In this document: positions 24,426 through 38,068 of the stretch, in pieces
Position numbering within the stretch: the first letter of the stretch is position 1
Layout of the letters: every line of letters starts with the position of its first letter
Assembly (NCBI GenBank): GCA_032718475.1
Contig: JAUCBJ010004844.1
Span: 1 to 49,640, forward strand
DNA from: Nemertoderma westbladi
Taxonomy: Eukaryota > Xenacoelomorpha > Nemertodermatida > Nemertodermatidae
Direction of reading: 5' to 3'
DNA length: 49,640 bases
Made by a program: the position numbers and the translations under genes
Notes under the pieces: model-generated
Seen by the model: the letters and a program-made list of their open reading frames with translations, nothing else
The model's database searches: none
What the model was told of the DNA's origin: nothing

Positions 24426-24463
24426 ATGCTATCTTCTTACCGGGAAGATAGCATGGGGGGGAG
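24426..24463 (+). promoter_or_regulatory. Perfect hairpin plus polypurine tract
   Basis: Arms ATGCTATCTTC (24426-24436) and GAAGATAGCAT (24444-24454) enclose a 7-nt loop. The run GGGGGGGAG (24455-24463) follows and abuts the 3' LTR. The purine run is the expected plus-strand primer; the function of the adjoining hairpin is unknown. Confidence 0.75.
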
Positions 24464-24992
24464 TGTTAGCTTATCCAATTCCGCTAACACAAACCCATAG
24501 AGTGAGCCATAAAGCAATATTGGGAGCCTATTGTCAGCCCAGTAAACGGGGACAATAGGCCCCAAAGGAGACACACACAATAAGGGTCAGGGGTTACTCC
24601 CCTGACAAGAGAGAGAACAGCAAGGGCGAAGGGAAGCACTTCAGAGGGGGGCAAAGGGTGCCAACAGGGGTATCAACCAATCAGAGGGGGGAAAGGCATC
24701 GATTGAGTAGCAATAAGGCCACCGTGCAATATAACCAGTTACCAGTAATCATACCGGTCAGTTATTCAGTTTACTCAGTCAGATCAGTAGGGTGGAACGG
24801 GGACTTCTGTCACCGTCCGCTACCGCCATTATATATTACCTATTGTGTCATACTATAGTTATATCAACTGTCAGACTATTATACCTTTATACATATTACC
24901 CAACATCAGAACTCTTTTACCTTTCACACACGGCGGGGACGCGTGGGCAGAAAACCCAAACGGATAAACCGGGATCCGTAGATCCCATCACA
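24464..24992 (+). repeat. 3' LTR
   Basis: 529 bp beginning TGTTAGC and ending ATCACA, almost identical to the 5' LTR and followed by the GTATC duplication. Confidence 0.92.
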
Positions 24993-26950
24993 GTATCGAT
25001 ATTAAAAAGGTTATTGATATTGGTATAGATATTGGTTATTGATATTGGTTATTGGTATCGATATTGGTTATTGATATTGGAATCGATATTGGGTATTGAT
25101 ATTGATATTGGTTATTGTTTATTGGTTATTGATATTGGTTATTGATATTAGTTATTGGTATCGATATTGGTTATTGATATTGGTTATTGGTTATTGATAT
25201 TAGTTATTGGTATCGATATTGGTTATTGATATTGGTTATTGATATTGATTATTGATATTGATTATTGGTTAGTGGTTATTGATATTGGTTATTGGTATCG
25301 ATATTGGTTATTGATATTGGTTATTGATATTGGTTATTGATATTGGTTATTGATATTGGTTATTGGTATCGATATTGGTTATTGATTATTGGTTATTGAT
25401 ATTGGTTATTGGTATCGATATTAAAAAGGTTATTGATATTGGTATAGATATTGGTTATTGATATTGGTTATTGGTATCGATATTGGTTATTGATATTGGA
25501 ATCGATATTGTGTATTGATATTGATATTGGTTATTGTTTATTGGTTATTGATATTGGTTATTGATATTGGTTATTGATATTGGTTATTGATATTGGTTAT
25601 TGATATTGGTTATTGATATTGGTTATTGATATTGGTTATTGGTATCGATATTGGTTATTGATTATTGGTTATTGATATTAGTTATTGGTATCGATATTGG
25701 TTATTGATATTGGTTATTGGTTATTGATATTAGTTATTGGTATCGATATTGGTTATTGATATTGGTTATTGATATTGATTATTGGTTAGTGGTTATTGAT
25801 ATTGGTTATTGGTATCGATATTGGTTATTGATATTGGTTATTGATATTGGTTATTGATATTGGTTATTGGTTATTGATATTGGTTATTGATATCGATATT
25901 GGTTATTGATATTGGTTATTGATATTGGTTATTGGTTAGTGGTTATTGATATTGGTTATTGGTATCAATATTGGTTATTGATATTGGTTATTGATATTGT
26001 TTATTGGTTATTGGTTATTGATATTGGTTATTGGTATCGATATTGGTTATTGATATTGGTATCGATATTAAAAAGGTTATTGATATTGGTATAGATATTG
26101 GTTATTGATATTGGTTATTGGTATCGATATTGGTTATTGATATTGGAATCAATATTGGGTATTGATATTGATATTGGTTATTGTTTATTGGTTATTGATA
26201 TTGGTTATTGATATTAGTTATTGGTATCGATATTGGTTATTGATATTGGTTATTGGTTATTGATATTAGTTATTGGTATCGATATTGGTTATTGATATTG
26301 GTTATTGATATTGATTATTGGTTAGTGGTTATTGATATTGGTTATTGGTATCGATATTGGTTATTGATATTGGTTATTGATATTGGTTATTGATATTGGT
26401 TATTGATATTGGTTATTGGTTATTGATATTGGTTATTGGTATCGATATTGGTTATTGATATTGGTTATTGATATTGGTTATTGGTTAGTGGTTATTGATA
26501 TTGGTTATTGGTATCAATATTGGTTATTGATATTGGTTATTGATATTGTTTATTGGTTATTGGTTATTGATATTGGTTATTGGTATCGATATTGTTTATT
26601 GATATTGATATTGGTTATTGATATTGGTTATTGATATTGGTTATTGGTTATTGATATTGGTTATTGGTATCGATATTGGTTATTGATATTGGTTATTGGA
26701 TATTGGTTATTGATATTGGTTATTGGTGTCGATATTGGTTATTTATATTGGTTATTGATATTGATTATTGGTTATTGGTTATTGATATTGGCTATTGGTA
26801 TCGATATTGGTTATTGATATTGGTTATTGATATTGGTTATTGGTTATTGGATATTGGTTATTGACATTTGTTATTGGTATCGATATTGGTTATTGATATT
26901 GGTTATTGATATTGGTTATTGATATTGATTATTGGTTATTGATATTGGCT
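24993..26950. repeat. 13-bp satellite, right of the LTR element
   Basis: Continuation of the array interrupted at 17908. An ATTAAAAAGG block near 25005, 25420 and 26065 marks a higher-order repeat. The stretch is repeated at about 30866-32821. Confidence 0.95.
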
Positions 26951-29553
26951 TTTGAATTGACATTTTGACATGTAATTTTGCCAAAATGTCACTTTCGAAT
27001 TGACATTTTGACATGTCATTTTGCCAAAATGTCATTTGGCCAAAATGTCACTTTCGAATTGACATTTTGACATGTCATTTTGCCAAATATCACTTTCGAA
27101 TTGACATTTTGACATGTCATTTTGCCAAATATCACTTTCGAATTGACATTTTGACATGTCATTTTGCCAAAATGTCACTTTCGAATTGACATTTTGTCAT
27201 GTCATTTTGCCAAAATGTCATTTTGCCAAAATGTCACTTTCAAATTGACATTTTGACATGTCATTTTGCCAAAATGTCACTTTCGAATTGACATTTTGCC
27301 AAAATGTCATTTTGCCAAAATGTCATTTTGCCAAAATGTCACTTTCAAATTGACATTTTGACATGTCATTTTGCCAAAATGTCACTTTCAAATTGACATT
27401 TTGACATGTCATTTTGCCAAATATCACTTTCGAATTGACATTTTGACATGTCATTTTGCCAAAATGTCACTTTCGAATTGACATTTTGTCATGTCATTTT
27501 GCCAAAATGTCATTTTGCCAAAATGTCACTTTCAAATTGACATTTTGACATGTCATTTTGCCAAAATGTCACTTTCGAATTGACATTTTGCCAAAATGTC
27601 ATTTTGCCAAAATGTCATTTTGCCAAAATGTCACTTTCAAATTGACATTTTGACATGTCATTTTGCCAAAATGTCACTTTCAAATTGACATTTTGACATG
27701 TCATTTTGCCACAATGTCAATGTGTCAATATGTCATTTTGCCAAAATGTCACTTTCAAATTGACATTTTGACATGTCATTTTGCCAAAATGTCATTTTGC
27801 CAAAATGTCACTTTCAAATTGACATTTTGACATGTCATTTTGCCAAAATGTCACTTTCAAATTGACATTTTGACATGTCATTTTGCCACAATGTCAATGT
27901 GTCAATATGTCACTTTCAAATTGACATTTTGACATGTCATTTTGCCAAAATGTCACTTTCGAATTGACATTTTGACATGTCATTTTGCCAAAATGTCATT
28001 TTGCCAAAATGTCACTTTTAAATTGACATTTTGACATGTTATTTTGCCAAAATGTCACTTTCGAATTGACATTTTGACGTGTTATTTTGCCAAAATGCCA
28101 CTTTCGAATTGACATTTTGACATGTCATTTTGCCAAAATGTCACTTTCAAATTGACATTTTGACATGTCATTTTGCCAAAATGTCACTTTCGAATTGACA
28201 TTTTGACGTGTCATTTTGCCAAAATGTCATTTTCAAGTTGACATTTTGACATGTCATTTTGCCAAAATGTCACTTTCGAATTGACATTTTGACGTGTTAT
28301 TTTGCCAAAATGCCACTTTCGAATTGACATTTTGACATGTCATTTTGCCAAAATGTCATTTTGCCAAAATGCCACTTTCAAATTGACATTTTGACATGTC
28401 ATTTTGCCAAAATGTCACTTTCGAATTGACATTTTGTCATGTCATTTTGTCAAAATGTCACTTTCAAGTTGACATTTTGACATGTCATTTTACCAAAGTG
28501 TCACTTTCGAATTGACATTTTGACATGTCATTTTGTCAAAATGTCACTTTCAAATTGACATTTTGACATGTCATTTTGCCAAAATGTCACTTTCGAATTG
28601 ACATTTTGACATGTCATTTTGCCAAAATGTCAATGTGTCAATATGTCACTTTCAAATTGACATTTTGACATGTCATTTTGCCAAAATGTCACTTTCGAAT
28701 TGACATTTTGACATGTCATTTTGCCAAAATGTCATTTTGCCAAAATGTCACTTTTAAATTGACATTTTGACATGTCATTTTGCCAAAATGTCACTTTCGA
28801 ATTGACATTTTGACGTGTTATTTTGCCAAAATGCCACTTTCGAATTGACATTTTGACATGTCATTTTGCCAAAATGTCACTTTCAAATTGACATTTTGAC
28901 ATGTCATTTTGCCAAAATGTCACTTTCGAATTGACATTTTGACGTGTCATTTTGCCAAAATGTCATTTTCAAGTTGACATTTTGACATGTCATTTTGCCA
29001 AAATGTCACTTTCGAATTGACATTTTGACGTGTTATTTTGCCAAAATGCCACTTTCGAATTGACATTTTGACATGTCATTTTGCCAAAATGTCATTTTGC
29101 CAAAATGCCACTTTCAAATTGACATTTTGACATGTCATTTTGCCAAAATGTCACTTTCGAATTGACATTTTGTCATGTCATTTTGTCAAAATGTCACTTT
29201 CAAGTTGACATTTTGACATGTCATTTTACCAAAGTGTCACTTTCGAATTGACATTTTGACATGTCATTTTGTCAAAATGTCACTTTCAAATTGACATTTT
29301 GACATGTCATTTTGCCAAAATGTCACTTTCGAATTGACATTTTGACATGTCATTTTGCCAAAATGTCAATGTGTCAATATGTCACTTTCAAATTGACATT
29401 TTGACATGTCATTTTGCCAAAATGTCACTTTCGAATTGACATTTTGACATGTCATTTTGCCAAAATGTCATTTTGCCAAAATGTCACTTTTAAATTGACA
29501 TTTTGACATGTCATTTTGCCAAAATGTCACTTTCGAATTGACATTTTGACGTG
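26951..29553. repeat. 43-bp minisatellite (unit 3a)
   Basis: Same 43-bp unit as in units 1 and 2, with internal duplications of multi-unit blocks (28060-28800 resembles 28800-29550). It ends abruptly where the next unit's preamble begins at GTGTTTAAATAC; the 200-bp satellite and IRG exon expected next are missing. Confidence 0.95.
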
Positions 29554-29943
29554 TTTAAATACTAACTTTCTCCCCACCATTGAACTAATGGTAGCGTTTG
29601 AACGAATGAGAATTCTTCCTGGCTAAAATGACATCATGGTTAATGACTGAGCGTGGCTTAGAAACCACTAGTGTATTCTGAAAATAATGAAAACTTTGGC
29701 GGCCTGTAACTTTGGTTGACGTGGATGAAATTGGCTGATTTTAAGTTCATTAGAATTAGCGTAATTTTATCTTTCTATTCATATTAAGTACTAATTAAAA
29801 CGAACTAGAATAACCTTATTTGAAATTATAGTTATAATAACATAGTTGATACAATGGATCAAACGGGCCAGCAGGGGTATGTATGGTAATTGCCTATGCA
29901 TTGCGGCTAAATGCCATGGTATGTATCATTATGTAAATGCTTG
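29554..29943. other. Preamble of unit 3b
   Basis: Near-identical to 16372-16756 apart from about 12 extra bases. No gene. Confidence 0.7.
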
Positions 29944-32821
29944 TGAAATGATACTGGTATCGGTATCGGTAAATTGATATCGACATTGATTATTGATATT
30001 GGCATCGATATTGGTTATTGTAATTGGTATCGATATTGGTTATTTATATTGGTTATGGATATTGGTTATTGGTTATTGGTTATTGATATTGGTTATTGGT
30101 GTCGATATTGGTTATTGATATTGGTTATTGATATTGATTATTGGTTAGTGGTTATTGATATTGGTTATTGGTATCGATATTGGTTATTGATATTGGTTAT
30201 TGATATTGGTTATTGATATTGGTTATTGGTATCGATATTGGTTATTGATTATTGGTTATTGATATTGGTTATTGGTATCGATATTAAAAAGGTTATTGAT
30301 ATTGGTATAGATATTGGTTATTGATATTGGTTATTGGTATCGATATTGGTTATTGATATTGGAATCGATATTGTGTATTGATATTGATATTGGTTATTGT
30401 TTATTGGTTATTGATATTGGTTATTGATATTGGTTATTGGTATCGATATTGGTTATTGATATTGAATATTGGTTATTGGTTATTGATATTGGTTATTGAT
30501 ATTGATTATTGGTTAGTGGTTATTGATATTGGTTATTGGTATCGATATTGGTTATTGATATTGGTTATTGATATTGGTTATTGATATTGGTTATTGATAT
30601 TGGTGATTGGTTATTGATATTGGTTATTTATATTGGTTATTGATATTGATTATTGGTATAGATATTGGTTATTTATATTGGTTATTGGTATCGATATTGG
30701 TTATTTATATTGGTTATTGATATTGAATATTGGTTATTGGTTATTGATATTGGTTATTGGTATCGATATTGGTTATTGATATTGGTTATTGATATTGATT
30801 ATTGGTTATTGATTATTGGTTATTGATATTGGTTATTGGTATCGATATTGGTTATTGATATTGGTATCGATATTAAAAAGGTTATTGATATTGGTATAGA
30901 TATTGGTTATTGATATTGGTTATTGGTATCGATATTGGTTATTGATATTGGAATCGATATTGGGTATTGATATTGATATTGGTTATTGTTTATTGGTTAT
31001 TGATATTGGTTATTGATATTAGTTATTGGTATCGATATTGGTTATTGATATTGGTTATTGGTTATTGATATTAGTTATTGGTATCGATATTGGTTATTGA
31101 TATTGGTTATTGATATTGATTATTGATATTGATTATTGGTTAGTGGTTATTGATATTGGTTATTGGTATCGATATTGGTTATTGATATTGGTTATTGATA
31201 TTGGTTATTGATATTGGTTATTGATATTGGTTATTGGTATCGATATTGGTTATTGATTATTGGTTATTGATATTGGTTATTGGTATCGATATTAAAAAGG
31301 TTATTGATATTGGTATAGATATTGGTTATTGATATTGGTTATTGGTATCGATATTGGTTATTGATATTGGAATCGATATTGTGTATTGATATTGATATTG
31401 GTTATTGTTTATTGGTTATTGATATTGGTTATTGATATTGGTTATTGATATTGGTTATTGATATTGGTTATTGATATTGGTTATTGATATTGGTTATTGA
31501 TATTGGTTATTGGTATCGATATTGGTTATTGATTATTGGTTATTGATATTAGTTATTGGTATCGATATTGGTTATTGATATTGGTTATTGGTTATTGATA
31601 TTAGTTATTGGTATCGATATTGGTTATTGATATTGGTTATTGATATTGATTATTGGTTAGTGGTTATTGATATTGGTTATTGGTATCGATATTGGTTATT
31701 GATATTGGTTATTGATATTGGTTATTGATATTGGTTATTGGTTATTGATATTGGTTATTGATATCGATATTGGTTATTGATATTGGTTATTGATATTGGT
31801 TATTGGTTAGTGGTTATTGATATTGGTTATTGGTATCAATATTGGTTATTGATATTGGTTATTGATATTGTTTATTGGTTATTGGTTATTGATATTGGTT
31901 ATTGGTATCGATATTGGTTATTGATATTGGTATCGATATTAAAAAGGTTATTGATATTGGTATAGATATTGGTTATTGATATTGGTTATTGGTATCGATA
32001 TTGGTTATTGATATTGGAATCAATATTGGGTATTGATATTGATATTGGTTATTGTTTATTGGTTATTGATATTGGTTATTGATATTAGTTATTGGTATCG
32101 ATATTGGTTATTGATATTGGTTATTGGTTATTGATATTAGTTATTGGTATCGATATTGGTTATTGATATTGGTTATTGATATTGATTATTGGTTAGTGGT
32201 TATTGATATTGGTTATTGGTATCGATATTGGTTATTGATATTGGTTATTGATATTGGTTATTGATATTGGTTATTGATATTGGTTATTGGTTATTGATAT
32301 TGGTTATTGGTATCGATATTGGTTATTGATATTGGTTATTGATATTGGTTATTGGTTAGTGGTTATTGATATTGGTTATTGGTATCAATATTGGTTATTG
32401 ATATTGGTTATTGATATTGTTTATTGGTTATTGGTTATTGATATTGGTTATTGGTATCGATATTGTTTATTGATATTGATATTGGTTATTGATATTGGTT
32501 ATTGATATTGGTTATTGGTTATTGATATTGGTTATTGGTATCGATATTGGTTATTGATATTGGTTATTGGATATTGGTTATTGATATTGGTTATTGGTGT
32601 CGATATTGGTTATTTATATTGGTTATTGATATTGATTATTGGTTATTGGTTATTGATATTGGCTATTGGTATCGATATTGGTTATTGATATTGGTTATTG
32701 ATATTGGTTATTGGTTATTGGATATTGGTTATTGACATTTGTTATTGGTATCGATATTGGTTATTGATATTGGTTATTGATATTGGTTATTGATATTGAT
32801 TATTGGTTATTGATATTGGCT
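29944..32821. repeat. 13-bp satellite (unit 3b), uninterrupted
   Basis: Paralogue of 16757-17908 plus 24993-26950. At about 30862-30872 the sequence reads TTGGTATCGATATTAAAAA, the site without the LTR element. Confidence 0.95.
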
Positions 32822-35349
32822 TTTGAATTGACATTTTGACATGTCATTTTGCCAAAATGTCACTTTCGAATTGACATTTTGACATGTCATTTTGCCAAAA
32901 TGTCATTTGGCCAAAATGTCACTTTCGAATTGACATTTTGACATGTCATTTTGCCAAATATCACTTTCGAATTGACATTTTGACATGTCATTTTGCCAAA
33001 TATCACTTTCGAATTGACATTTTGACATGTCATTTTGCCAAAATGTCACTTTCGAATTGACATTTTGTCATGTCATTTTGCCAAAATGTCATTTTGCCAA
33101 AATGTCACTTTCAAATTGACATTTTGACATGTCATTTTGCCAAAATGTCACTTTCGAATTGACATTTTGCCAAAATGTCATTTTGCCAAAATGTCATTTT
33201 GCCAAAATGTCACTTTCAAATTGACATTTTGACATGTCATTTTGCCAAAATGTCACTTTCAAATTGACATTTTGACATGTCATTTTGCCATATATCACTT
33301 TCGAATTGACATTTTGACATGTCATTTTGCCAAAATGTCACTTTCGAATTGACATTTTGTCATGTCATTTTGCCAAAATGTCATTTTGCCAAAATGTCAC
33401 TTTCAAATTGACATTTTGACATGTCATTTTGCCAAAATGTCACTTTCGAATTGACATTTTGCCAAAATGTCATTTTGCCAAAATGTCATTTTGCCAAAAT
33501 GTCACTTTCAAATTGACATTTTGACATGTCATTTTGCCAAAATGTCACTTTCAAATTGACATTTTGACATGTCATTTTGCCACAATGTCAATGTGTCAAT
33601 ATGTCATTTTGCCAAAATGTCACTTTCAAATTGACATTTTGACATGTCATTTTGCCAAAATGTCATTTTGCCAAAATGTCACTTTCAAATTGACATTTTG
33701 ACATGTCATTTTGCCAAAATGTCACTTTCAAATTGACATTTTGACATGTCATTTTGCCACAATGTCAATGTGTCAATATGTCACTTTCAAATTGACATTT
33801 TGACATGTCATTTTGCCAAAATGTCACTTTCGAATTGACATTTTGACATGTCATTTTGCCAAAATGTCATTTTGCCAAAATGTCACTTTTAAATTGACAT
33901 TTTGACATGTTATTTTGCCAAAATGTCACTTTCGAATTGACATTTTGACGTGTTATTTTGCCAAAATGCCACTTTCGAATTGACATTTTGACATGTCATT
34001 TTGCCAAAATGTCACTTTCAAATTGACATTTTGACATGTCATTTTGCCAAAATGTCACTTTCGAATTGACATTTTGACGTGTCATTTTGCCAAAATGTCA
34101 TTTTCAAGTTGACATTTTGACATGTCATTTTGCCAAAATGTCACTTTCGAATTGACATTTTGACGTGTTATTTTGCCAAAATGCCACTTTCGAATTGACA
34201 TTTTGACATGTCATTTTGCCAAAATGTCATTTTGCCAAAATGCCACTTTCAAATTGACATTTTGACATGTCATTTTGCCAAAATGTCACTTTCGAATTGA
34301 CATTTTGTCATGTCATTTTGTCAAAATGTCACTTTCAAGTTGACATTTTGACATGTCATTTTACCAAAGTGTCACTTTCGAATTGACATTTTGACATGTC
34401 ATTTTGTCAAAATGTCACTTTCAAATTGACATTTTGACATGTCATTTTGCCAAAATGTCACTTTCGAATTGACATTTTGACATGTCATTTTGCCAAAATG
34501 TCAATGTGTCAATATGTCACTTTCAAATTGACATTTTGACATGTCATTTTGCCAAAATGTCACTTTCGAATTGACATTTTGACATGTCATTTTGCCAAAA
34601 TGTCATTTTGCCAAAATGTCACTTTTAAATTGACATTTTGACATGTCATTTTGCCAAAATGTCACTTTCGAATTGACATTTTGACGTGTTATTTTGCCAA
34701 AATGCCACTTTCGAATTGACATTTTGACATGTCATTTTGCCAAAATGTCACTTTCAAATTGACATTTTGACATGTCATTTTGCCAAAATGTCACTTTCGA
34801 ATTGACATTTTGACGTGTCATTTTGCCAAAATGTCATTTTCAAGTTGACATTTTGACATGTCATTTTGCCAAAATGTCACTTTCGAATTGACATTTTGAC
34901 GTGTTATTTTGCCAAAATGCCACTTTCGAATTGACATTTTGAAATGTCATTTTGCCAAAATGTCATTTTGCCAAAATGTCACTTTCAAATTGACATTTTG
35001 ACATGTCATTTTGCCAAAATTTCACTTTCAAATTGACATTTTGACATGTCATTTTGCCAAAATGTCACTTTCGAATTGACATTTTGACGTGTCATTTTGC
35101 CAAAATGTCATTTTCAAGTTGACATTTTGACATGTCATTTTGCCAAAATGTCACTTTCGAATTGACATTTTGACGTGTTATTTTGCCAAAATGCCACTTT
35201 CAAATTGACATTGACATGTCAATTTGCCAAAATGTCACTTTCGAATTGACATTTTGACATGTCATTTAGCCAAAATGTCACTTTCGAATTGACATTTTGA
35301 CATGTCATTTTGTCAAAATTTCATTTCAAAATTGCGATTTTGACTTGTC
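32822..35349. repeat. 43-bp minisatellite (unit 3b)
   Basis: Same unit and block order as 26951-29553, then continues into the usual end TTTGACTTGTCATATTTTAG that leads to the 200-bp satellite. Confidence 0.95.
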
Positions 35350-36955
35350 ATATTTTAGGAGATTTAAGGTATTTTTTCTTGAAAAAGCATACAAAACTAT
35401 TCGCAGTCCGTTTCTGTAACATTTAGAGAAAAGTTAACTTGTGATATTTCTTTTAGTGTTAAATTAACCGCAGATTCCAAATACAGTAACCGTTTATACA
35501 TATGATTTGTAGTTCTCGCGATATTTGGGTTCAAACACAACGTTTTTTGATATTTTATGAGATTTTAGGTATTCTTTATTGAAAAAGCAGACATAACTTT
35601 TCTGAGTCCGTTTCTGTAACATTTAGAGAAAAGTTCACTTGTGATACTTCTTTTAGTGTTAAATTAACAGCAGATTCCAAATACAGTAAGCGTTTTTACA
35701 TATGATTTGTAGTTCTCGCGATATTTGGGTTCAAACACAACGTTTTTTGATATTTTATGAGATTTTAGGTATTTTTTATTGAAAAAGCAGACATAACTTT
35801 TCTGAGTCCGTTTCTGTAACATTTCGAGAAAAGTTCACTTGTGATACTTCTTTTAGTGTTAAATTAACAGCAGATTCCAAATACAGTAAGCGTTTTTACA
35901 TATGATTTGTAGTTCTCGCGATATTTGGGTTCAAACACAACGTTTTTTGATATTTTATGAGATTTTAGGTATTTTTTATTGAAAAAGCAGACATAACTTT
36001 TCTGAGTCCGTTTCTGTAACATTTAGAGAAAAGTTCACTTGTGATACTTCTTTTAGTGTTAAATTAACAGCAGATTCCAAATACAGTACCGGTAAGCGTT
36101 TTTACATATGATTTGTAGTTCTCGCGATATTTGGGTTCAAACACAACGTTTTTTGATATTTTGTGAGATTTTAGGTATTTTTTATTGAAAAAGCAGACAT
36201 AACTATTCCCAGTCCGTTTCTATAACATTTAGTGAAAAGTTCACTTGTGATACTTCTTTTAGTGTTAAATTAACAGCAGATTCCAAATACAGTAAGCGTT
36301 TTTACATATGATTTGTAGTTCTCGCGATATTTGGGTTCAAACACAACGTTTTTTGATATTTTATGAGATTTTAGGTATTTTTTATTGAAAAAGCAGACAT
36401 AACTTTTCTGAGTCCGTTTCTGTAACATTTAGAGAAAAGTTCACTTGTGATACTTCTTTTAGTGTTAAATTAACAGCAGATTCCAAATACAGTAAGCGTT
36501 TTTACATATGATTTGTAGTTCTCGCGATATTTGGGTTCAAACACAACGTTTTTTGATATTTTGTGAGATTTTAGGTATTTTTTATTGAAAAAGCAGACAT
36601 AACTTTTCTGAGTCCGTTTCTGTAACATTTAGTGAAAAGTTCACTTGTGATACTTCTTTTAGTGTTAAATTAACAGCAGATTCCAAATACAGTAAGCGTT
36701 TTTACATATGATTTGTAGTTCTCGCGATATTTGGGTTCAAACACAACGTTTTTTGATATTTTGTGAGATTTTAGGTATTTTTTATTGAAAAAGCAGACAT
36801 AACTATTCCCAGTCCGTTTCTATAACATTTAGTGAAAAGTTCACTTGTGATACCTCTTTTAGTGTTAAATTAACCGCAGATTCCAAATACAGTAACCGTT
36901 TTTAAATATATTTTGTTCTTATGAAGATATTGGGGTTCAAACAAAACGTCTTTGA
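35350..36955. repeat. 200-bp satellite, about eight copies (unit 3b)
   Basis: Anchors at 35529, 35729, 35929, 36135, 36335, 36535, 36735 and 36935. The single 206-bp step is caused by a 6-bp insertion (CCGGTA) near 36090. The array is three copies longer than in units 1 and 2. Confidence 0.95.
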
Positions 36956-38068
36956 GATGAATTCGAAAAAATACAGTTATGTAACTTGGATAAGAATTAA
37001 TAATTATTTGTAATGTCAACAACTGATATAAACCAAATATTTGAAACACACAGTTATATAACTTAATATCAGTTCAGTTAAAAACAGTTAAATCACCATT
37101 ATTGTGTCCATAATTAATTAATTAGTTCTAATTAATATAAATTATCAATCGCGAGTGACCAATACATATTGATTTTTCAACATGGTAGAAACCCATCCCT
37201 AGGCAGTGTGTGGAGTATTAGCGGCATTGTTCATCATCATGCGGCGTTCAATGTAGTCTGTCCTAAAAAAAATATTAACAATAATTCAGATAGATCAATT
37301 AATTAGTACAAACTAATAGTAATAGTATCTTGACTTATAGTTTTAAAACATATTTATATTGCGTATAATTTACACAATATAATTTATAAATATCTTCCCA
37401 AAACTAAGAACTAGAAATATTATCGGAACCTCTACAACAGTTTTATTAAACGGCCGTCGTCATATCCAGAACATCAAACTTTCTTATAAGCGACTTGTAA
37501 TTGAATTGAATCCAGACCGTAAATGAATTTCTCCAACACAATGAATGTTGTATTATTGTGATTTCATAAGTTTCTCTGTATCGTCTATAGCGGTGGGGCT
37601 ACGGCAATATAACAATCCTTGAGTTCTTATTGGTCAGCAACAACTGGGATGGGGGGGGGGGGGGGGGGGGTGAAGTCAAGAATTAATTGATTTCGTAAAA
37701 AAAAAAGTTAAATTAATGGATAAATAAATATTGTTCTTTATAAAAACAAATGTAACTAGCGTTCTAATTAACGAAATTTAGTGATTTTTAGCTCATTTAA
37801 AAGCCACACATTTCAGCATTATAAATATGTTAATAGATCGTATTGAAACTCAATGGAAGTTACTGTTTAATCCATTCCATTCAATTCATTCCATTACATT
37901 AACTCGCTTCCTATTGCGTGCCACGGCATTCAATTCACACAATTTGTAGGCTATAATAATCCTGAGTTGAACTGTATTGTTATATTATTGCTACAGAGAG
38001 TTTAAATGTATTTTAATAACATGACGTGATGTAATGTTATTAAATTAATAATAATAATTAAAACAATT
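36956..38068. other. Upstream region of exon copy C; poly-G tract
   Basis: Homologous to the regions before exons A and B, with a 20-G run (37651-37670). The join at 38035/38036 lacks the 296 bp present in the other copies; only 33 bp just before the ATG match them. No promoter identified. Confidence 0.6.

Larger units (their letters stand above)
17909..24992 (+). mobile_element. Complete non-autonomous, gag-only LTR retrotransposon (BEL/Pao-like)
   Basis: The element runs TG...CA and is flanked by the 5-bp duplication GTATC (17904-17908 and 24993-24997). LTRs are 528 and 529 bp with about two substitutions and one 1-bp indel, so the insertion is young. Inside are one intact Gag-like ORF (18526-22107), a hairpin-rich repeat region, a perfect 11-bp hairpin and a polypurine tract. 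No protease, reverse transcriptase, RNase H or integrase is seen. Movement would need enzymes supplied in trans. It resembles the structural class described in plants as TR-GAG elements. The BEL/Pao link rests on the zinc-knuckle region and the 5-bp duplication and is tentative. No TGG primer-binding site follows the 5' LTR directly. The uninterrupted paralogous site lies at about 30866. Confidence 0.88.
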
